From Nymphaea colorata (lineage: Eukaryota > Streptophyta > Magnoliopsida > Nymphaeales > Nymphaeaceae): a stretch of 64,000 bases of DNA. The notes beneath the pieces were generated by a model. The model was not told the DNA's origin and made no database searches. It saw only the letters and a list, made by a program, of their open reading frames with translations. Shown piece by piece: positions 58,917 through 64,000 of the stretch (within the stretch, counting starts at the first letter, position 1; each line of letters opens with the position of its first letter). The DNA lies in assembly GCF_008831285.2 (NCBI RefSeq), contig NC_045149.1, positions 6,439,500 through 6,503,499 on the forward strand. The letters are read 5' to 3'. Both the position numbers and the translations under genes were made by a program.

Positions 58917-61487
58917 TCAAATTGATGGTGAACATCCGCCTATGGTATTGCTCTTGACGAAAGGTACTGGCTTGAATTCTTCCTCAACATCCACTTTTCC
59001 ATAGCTTTGGCACCCCAAGGCTTGAGTGCCTCGTTGTCCTGTCAAGGTAACTGGTTCCAAGATTCCATTTTCATGTTTGCCAAGGCCAGTAAATGGCTGG
59101 TAGCCATGGCGTATGAGTAAATCCAATCCTTTCTCATTCTGGCAGAATTTCTTGAACAACAGATGACTTTTGTAACTTGTTTCAAGTTTGGTACCCCTTT
59201 TCACCCATACCTGTTTCTTTGGTTTCTGAATGACCAACCTGCTAAGACTTTGAGATATTTCTTCCTCTTTGCAGACTCGAATACTGGGTACCTCAATTGT
59301 ATATGTTGGTACCGGAATCATTGGGTGTACAAGCCGACTTTCCCTATCCTCTGCATAGATGGTTATAGAATTCCCGTTGTAAGTCCATTTGACACACTGA
59401 TGTAGAGTGGAGGGAACTGCATTGGTAGCATGGATCCATGGCCTGCCAAGCAACAAGTTGAAGGAGGGTTCTATATCCACCACATGAAATAAAACCCGAT
59501 GATACGTCTCAGAAATATTCAAATCCAGACATATGCATCGTAGGCATGGTTGTCCTGTCCCGTCATATCCATGGATGAAAATTTTGGATGGAGTATAGTC
59601 AGCCTGTCTTATGCCCAACTCACGAGCTGTTTGTTGTGGACAGATGTTCAGGCTTGCTCCACCATCAATTAAAACGTGGGAGACTCTGGTGCCCCTTGTC
59701 TCTATCACTATGTGCAAGGCATCATTGTGCGATGCACCTCCAGTTGGTAGATCTTTATCAGAGAATATGATCGGACTATTTTCACATAATTCAAAAGCCC
59801 ATTCATTCCCCCTGTTAGGGCTAAACCCTCCCTTCTTGACTTCAGGTAAGGGGTCCAATTCATTGAAAATGGATTCCAATGGTTCAGGGTCGCACACTTG
59901 TGACTTCTGATCAATCTCTGTCAGATGGTCTTGTTTAACCAGTCCGGTTTGTGCATTGATGGATCCTTTATCATGTTTGAAAAACAATCCAAAGAAATCC
60001 AGGGACGCTGTATCCCTTTTGTTTGTCACCATAATTTGACGACCTGTTGAAAATCTGACCATCGAAACTATTCCTTTGCCATGTTTAGGAAAAGGATTCT
60101 TGAGAATGTCCGGCTGTTCACTGACCTCTTTGATTATTTCTTTGTCAACTGCATCTTGCACAATATTTTTAAGTACAAGGCAGTCTTCTGTATCATGTCC
60201 TGGAGCGCGATGAAATTTGCAGAATTGCTCTTTGTTTTTCCCCATCATTGGTGGGGGGTTAGAGACTTTTGGGAGAAACAGAGTACCTCTTTCGATTAGC
60301 ATATGCATGACCTCTTCATAACTTTGTTGTAATGGGGTAAATTTTCTATCGTACCCCCATCCAGGATGTTTGTTTTTGGCGCCACTAATACTGCCACTAG
60401 CTCTGTCCATTACCCCTTTATTCTTGGGATATTCGGACTTTTCTTTCTTGAAGGCTGCAGCGTTGGCCACGATGTTGGCTGGAGCATTTTGACTTCTACT
60501 ATTCTTTTTTGTATCTTCCCTTATTTTTACCGGGATGACAGCATCAAAAGCTCCATTCTCAATTCCTGCTTCAATGCATTCTGCCCTCTCAGTGAGATCG
60601 ATGAAAGACTTAATTGGAGCATTGGAAATGAGGCTCCTTAATGGTTGTGTCAAATTGTTTACGATCAATCCCAGTGCATGGGATTGAGAGATTGGGTCTC
60701 TCATCTTGTTGCAAGAAGACCTCCACCTCTGAATAAAATCTCTCACCTTTTCACCTAGCCTCTGTTTTAGATAGCATAATGTGGTGATCGTTGGTGCAGT
60801 TTCAACGTTTTGAATGAACCTTTCGATGAAAAGGTTGATTAACATGTCAAAATTTTTCAATTCCACTGGGTTGATGTGTTCCCGATACCATTGTGCTGCA
60901 ATTCCTTCTAGGCTTCTAGGGAAACATCGAAAGAGGGCCCTATGATTGTGGCGGAATTTGTAGCATTCAGCAAAGAACATGGCCAAATGTGCCTTTGGGT
61001 CTCCATGGCCATCAAATTTGATAAATTTCTTGGGCAAGTTTTTTATATATTTGTCATTTTCGAAGCTTTCGTAGAAATCTTCGCAAGTGAAATTCCTCTT
61101 GTTCTTGCCTTTAAGTTGTACTGCATTTAACTTCTTTTCAACTTCCTGGATTTTTGTTTTCCAGGATTCTCCCTTCTTCTTTTTCTTGGGAGTTTTCGGT
61201 TCTTCCTCACTACTAGATTCTGTTGTAGCGTCTTCAGAAGAGTCTGAACTGCTTGATGAGTACTTTCTTGTTTTCTTCCCTTTCTTTTTGGCTTTTTCTG
61301 CCTGCGCTTGTTCTTCATTGAACATGATCATGTATTTCCGGAATCTTCTGTATTCCTCAAATTCTGGGTCATTTATTTCCAGCTTGGGAGGTGTTTCTGA
61401 GGAGGATTCTTCTCCCCTGTCTCCTATAAAAGGTTGATCAAGCTCCATTTCACTCCTTCTCCTGCTTTGGCTTCTGGTTTCAACCAT
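58917..61487 (-). CDS. Tat-type Gag-protease with C-terminal G-patch
   Basis: Makes capsid and processing protease. Start chosen at MVETRSQSRR (61487), since the 39 codons before it look like leader. Numbered from the frame's upstream Met (61604, 895 residues): Ser/Glu- and Lys-rich low-complexity region 100-155; gag core 195-350 (FDGHGDPKAHLAMFF; LKQRLGEKVRDFIQRWR); a C-x2-H-x5-H-x4-C knuckle-like motif CKFHRAPGHDTEDC at 462-475; aspartic protease VLIDGGASLNICP (D647) with LLLGRPWIH downstream (728-736); G-patch-like GYQPFTGLGKHENGILEPV (834-852). The DGG in place of DSG/DTG is unusual but relatives of this lineage vary at that site. No internal stop. Confidence 0.9.
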   Translation of the reverse strand: MVETRSQSRRRSEMELDQPFIGDRGEESSSETPPKLEINDPEFEEYRRFRKYMIMFNEEQAQAEKAKKKGKKTRKYSSSSSDSSEDATTESSSEEEPKTPKKKKKGESWKTKIQEVEKKLNAVQLKGKNKRNFTCEDFYESFENDKYIKNLPKKFIKFDGHGDPKAHLAMFFAECYKFRHNHRALFRCFPRSLEGIAAQWYREHINPVELKNFDMLINLFIERFIQNVETAPTITTLCYLKQRLGEKVRDFIQRWRSSCNKMRDPISQSHALGLIVNNLTQPLRSLISNAPIKSFIDLTERAECIEAGIENGAFDAVIPVKIREDTKKNSRSQNAPANIVANAAAFKKEKSEYPKNKGVMDRASGSISGAKNKHPGWGYDRKFTPLQQSYEEVMHMLIERGTLFLPKVSNPPPMMGKNKEQFCKFHRAPGHDTEDCLVLKNIVQDAVDKEIIKEVSEQPDILKNPFPKHGKGIVSMVRFSTGRQIMVTNKRDTASLDFFGLFFKHDKGSINAQTGLVKQDHLTEIDQKSQVCDPEPLESIFNELDPLPEVKKGGFSPNRGNEWAFELCENSPIIFSDKDLPTGGASHNDALHIVIETRGTRVSHVLIDGGASLNICPQQTARELGIRQADYTPSKIFIHGYDGTGQPCLRCICLDLNISETYHRVLFHVVDIEPSFNLLLGRPWIHATNAVPSTLHQCVKWTYNGNSITIYAEDRESRLVHPMIPVPTYTIEVPSIRVCKEEEISQSLSRLVIQKPKKQVWVKRGTKLETSYKSHLLFKKFCQNEKGLDLLIRHGYQPFTGLGKHENGILEPVTLTGQRGTQALGCQSYGKVDVEEEFKPVPFVKSNTIGGCSPSI

Positions 61488-61915
61488 AAAGCGGATGTTC
61501 ACCTTGCAAGAAGAAAAATTGAAAATGTTAGGATGTGAATTGATGAGAGGTGACAAATTTTGATTACATATTAAAAGAAAGATGAGAATGACAAAACTTG
61601 ACAAAGTTTAACATAACTTGACAAAACTTGGCAAATTTTGGCTTAATGACAATGAACTAGACATGACAATCTAGGACAGAAGGATAGATGGGCGGACTTC
61701 ATCCCACCATTTTACATATTCGGGACCCATTCCTGGACCAAGGACAAGATACAAGTGAGCAAATGATTCCCAACGTTGCTGGGCATAGGTGTATATCCCG
61801 GACCACTCTTCAGTGTCTAGTTCACACTCCACAATGGCTCCTTCCGACTCAATTGGATATGCCTTCCTCTGACGCAGTGAGAATTGCCTGAGGCAACGCT
61901 CCGGATGATATTCAA

Positions 61916-62817
61916 TTATGAAAACGGTCCCAATAGAAGACTTCCTCTGACTGGGTTGTAAGTGTATCTTGACTTGATGACCTCTCGATCAAAGAAGTCC
62001 CAAATGATGGTGGAGTCATCAACTTCCTCCATCTTTCTGCGGTAGTGCTCCATACTGGATAACTGACCGTCTGTGTTTTGAAAATGACATGATTGTGGCC
62101 CCACATGTTTGTAGAACCATGCTTGCAGTGCAAAGACACATCCTTCTATCGAGTCTGCATCTCCAATTGAAAATTTGGCCAACCCTCTGTAAAGGAATGC
62201 CAAGGCTGCCATTGCTATGGAAATGTGACGGACTTTGACATGCCCCCATTTTTTGAAGAGGCGAGCTATGCGGAAATCCATTATGTGTTCTTCATTATTG
62301 AAGAAGATAAGACCCACGGTACAAGTCACCATGGAGTTTTTGTACTTGTCTGCAACAGTTCTAGATAGTGACGCAGGGTTGACAAATTGGGAGTATGTTT
62401 CACCAAGCTCTTGTAGTTGAAGATATTGATGTCCATCTTTCTCTAGAAAATGCCAACTCCTTTTCCCTGTGAGTTTACGAATCACTTCTAGAGTTTTGAC
62501 TTGACATTGGTTTACAAGGAACTGGTCTCAATTGGACCTCTTGGGTCACCTTTTGGTTCTGGCAAACCCATAATGTTGGAGAACTCATCAAGAGTGATTG
62601 TCATTTCACCCCATGGAAACCAGAATGTGTTGGTCCTTGGGTTCCATCTTTCAGCAATTGCATGGATTAGATTGCCATTGATAGGCTGTATGGCAAGACT
62701 GACTGCTTCTTCAAGACCGCAATCCTCTAAGTGATCCGGGAACATACACCGAAAAGTTGGGTACCATGAAAGATACCACTGAGGTAGGTAGACTCCACTT
62801 GGGATGATGCGAAGTCC
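61916..62817 (-). CDS. Tat-element ORF1 with plant mobile domain (PMD), interrupted by a frameshift and the gap
   Basis: Upstream of gag and on the same strand. The first part (gap edge to 62512) contains LIHAIAERWNPRTNTFWFPW and GEMTITLDEFSNIMGLP, a clear match to the plant mobile domain (aminotransferase-like PMD, PF10536 family) found in MAIN/MAIL proteins and in some retrotransposons. The second part (62485-61916) continues in another frame (SWHFLEKD, FFNNEEHIMDFRIARLF, SMEHYRRKMEEVDDSTI). The two join smoothly if one base is missing near 62517. The frame is open into the N gap, so the start is lost. Its role is unknown; an ORF before gag is a known feature of Ogre-type elements. The frameshift may be a sequencing error, since the contig end is nearby. 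Confidence 0.75.
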
Positions 62818-62917
62818 NNNNNNNNNNNNNNNNNNNNNNNNNNNNNNNNNNNNNNNNNNNNNNNNNNNNNNNNNNNNNNNNNNNNNNNNNNNNNNNNNNN
62901 NNNNNNNNNNNNNNNNN
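62818..62917. other. Assembly gap of exactly 100 N
   Basis: A run of 100 unknown bases, the usual placeholder for a gap of unknown size. Confidence 0.99.
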
Positions 62918-64000
62918 AAATGACAAAATGATGCGGATTTGTTGATTCAAATTGATGGTGAACATCCGCCTATGGTATTGCTCTGACGAAAGGTACTGGC
63001 TTGAATTCTTCCTCAACATCCACTTTTCCATAGCTTTGGCACCCCAAGGCTTGAGTGCCTCGTTGTCCTGTCAAGGTAACTGGTTCCAAGATTCCATTTT
63101 CATGTTTGCCAAGGCCAGTAATGGCTGGTAGCCATGGGTATGAGTAAATCCAATCCTTTCTCATTCTGGCAGAATTTCTTGAACAACAGATGACTTTTGT
63201 AACTTGTTTCAAGTTTGGTACCCCTTTTCACCCATACCTGTTTCTTGGTTTCTGAATGACCAACCTGCTAAGACTTTGAGATATTTCTTCCTCTTTGCAG
63301 ACTCGAATACTGGGTACCTCAATTGTATATGTTGGTACCGGAATCATTGGGTGTACAAGCGACTTTCCTATCCTCTGCATAGATGGTTATAGAATTCCCG
63401 TTGTAAGTCCATTTGACACACTGATGTAGAGTGGAGGAACTGCATTGGTAGCATGGATCCATGGCCTGCCAAGCAACAAGTTGAAGGAGGGTTCTATATC
63501 CACCACATGAATAAAACCCGATGATACGTCTCAGAAATATTCAAATCCAGACATATGCATCGTAGGCATGGTTGTCCTGTCCCGTCATATCCATGGATGA
63601 AAATTTTGGATGGAGTATAGTCAGCCTGTCTTATGCCCAACTCACGAGCTGTTTGTTGTGGACAGATGTTCAGGCTTGCTCCACCATCAATTAAAACGTG
63701 GGAGACTCTGGTGCCCCTTGTCTCTATCACTATGTGCAAGGCATCATTGTGCGATGCACCTCCAGTTGGTAGATCTTTATCAGAGAATATGATCGGACTA
63801 TTTTCACATAATTCAAAAGCCCATTCATTCCCCCTGTAGGGCTAAACCCTCCCTTCTTGACTTCAGGTAAGGGGTCCAATTCATTGAAAATGGATTCCAA
63901 TGGTTCAGGGTCGCACACTTGTGACTTCTGATCAATCTCTGTCAGATGGTCTTGTTTAACCAGTCCGGTTTGTGCATTGATGGATCCTTTATCATGTTTG
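62918..64000 (-). repeat. Repeat of 58887-59979 (gag-protease 3' part), probably an unpolished duplicate contig end
   Basis: The 1083 bases after the gap equal the 1093 bases at 58887-59979 except for ten single-base deletions (for example GATGCGG for GATGGCGG, CTCTGACG for CTCTTGACG, GTAATGG for GTAAATGG, CCCTGTAGG for CCCTGTTAGG). I found no substitutions. The protease and G-patch coding frame is therefore broken repeatedly. It should not be annotated as a second gag-protease gene without checking reads. Confidence 0.85.

Larger units (their letters stand above)
50476..64000 (-). mobile_element. Ty3/gypsy Tat-type (Ogre/Retand-like) LTR retrotransposon, 5' end outside the window
   Basis: A minus-strand element with a 3.8-kb 3' LTR, purine tract, integrase, reverse transcriptase with two RNase H domains, gag-protease with a G-patch, and an upstream ORF1 with a plant mobile domain. 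Dual RNase H, no chromodomain and an additional ORF before gag identify the Tat lineage (Ogre and relatives). The left target site is GCCAC (50471-50475); the matching copy and 5' LTR must lie to the right. The right part is disturbed by an assembly gap. The coding regions are nearly intact. Confidence 0.9.

Noticed and set aside
62711-63031. A 106-codon frame that crosses the N gap
   Set aside because: It is an artefact of translating through unknown bases and joins unrelated frames.
62918-64000. A second, tandem gag-protease gene or second Tat element
   Set aside because: Zero substitutions and ten single-base deletions versus 58887-59979 point to an assembly overlap; a true second element would also be expected to show substitutions.

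Overview
This is plant nuclear DNA, almost certainly from a flowering plant. The evidence is plant-type LTR retrotransposons of four kinds (a chromodomain Ty3/gypsy element, a Tat-type Ty3/gypsy element with two RNase H domains, and two Ty1/copia elements), hAT and PIF/Harbinger-like MITE-sized elements, and fragments of three plant gene families: PLATZ zinc-finger factors, RING-H2 ATL ubiquitin ligases and RLCK-VII kinases. The species cannot be named from the sequence. I see no complete host gene; the host-derived pieces are truncated, broken or inverted fragments.

Layout. The framework is a local array of one duplicated segment, seen as a 5'-truncated copy U1 (1-3154), copy UK/U2 (17539-26806), copy U3 (26807-36812) and copy U4 (43345-44271 plus 49609-50475). 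An idealised unit runs: last exon and 3' flank of an RLCK-VII kinase gene; about 3 kb of non-coding sequence; a hAT-like MITE; about 2 kb of further non-coding sequence; then a stretch of PLATZ 5' fragments in alternating orientation. Mobile elements were inserted into this framework: a young Tekay/Del-like element (5434-16226, TSD TACTG), a possible old Tat-like LTR remnant (about 19054-21525), a PIF/Harbinger-like element with captured receptor-kinase pieces (30040-31370, TSD TTA), a 647-bp-armed palindrome of a truncated ATL gene (33235-34596), a degenerate copia (37297-42240, TSD AATAT), a copia with stop codons but an unshifted frame (44272-49608, TSD GCACC), and the 3' two-thirds of a Tat-type element (50476 to beyond the window end).

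The most unusual content is the inverted gene-fragment material. PLATZ first-exon pieces alternate sense/antisense every 200-250 bp in two copies of an array (25560-27000 and 35057-36812), and an ATL ligase fragment forms a near-perfect hairpin a few kilobases away. Any transcript through these would fold into long double-stranded RNA homologous to two regulatory gene families, so this is a candidate small-RNA-generating locus; expression is not visible from sequence.

A data-quality point affects the right edge. A 100-N gap (62818-62917) is followed by 1083 bp that repeats 58887-59979 with ten single-base deletions and no substitution that I could find. This looks like an unpolished overlapping contig end rather than a biological duplication.
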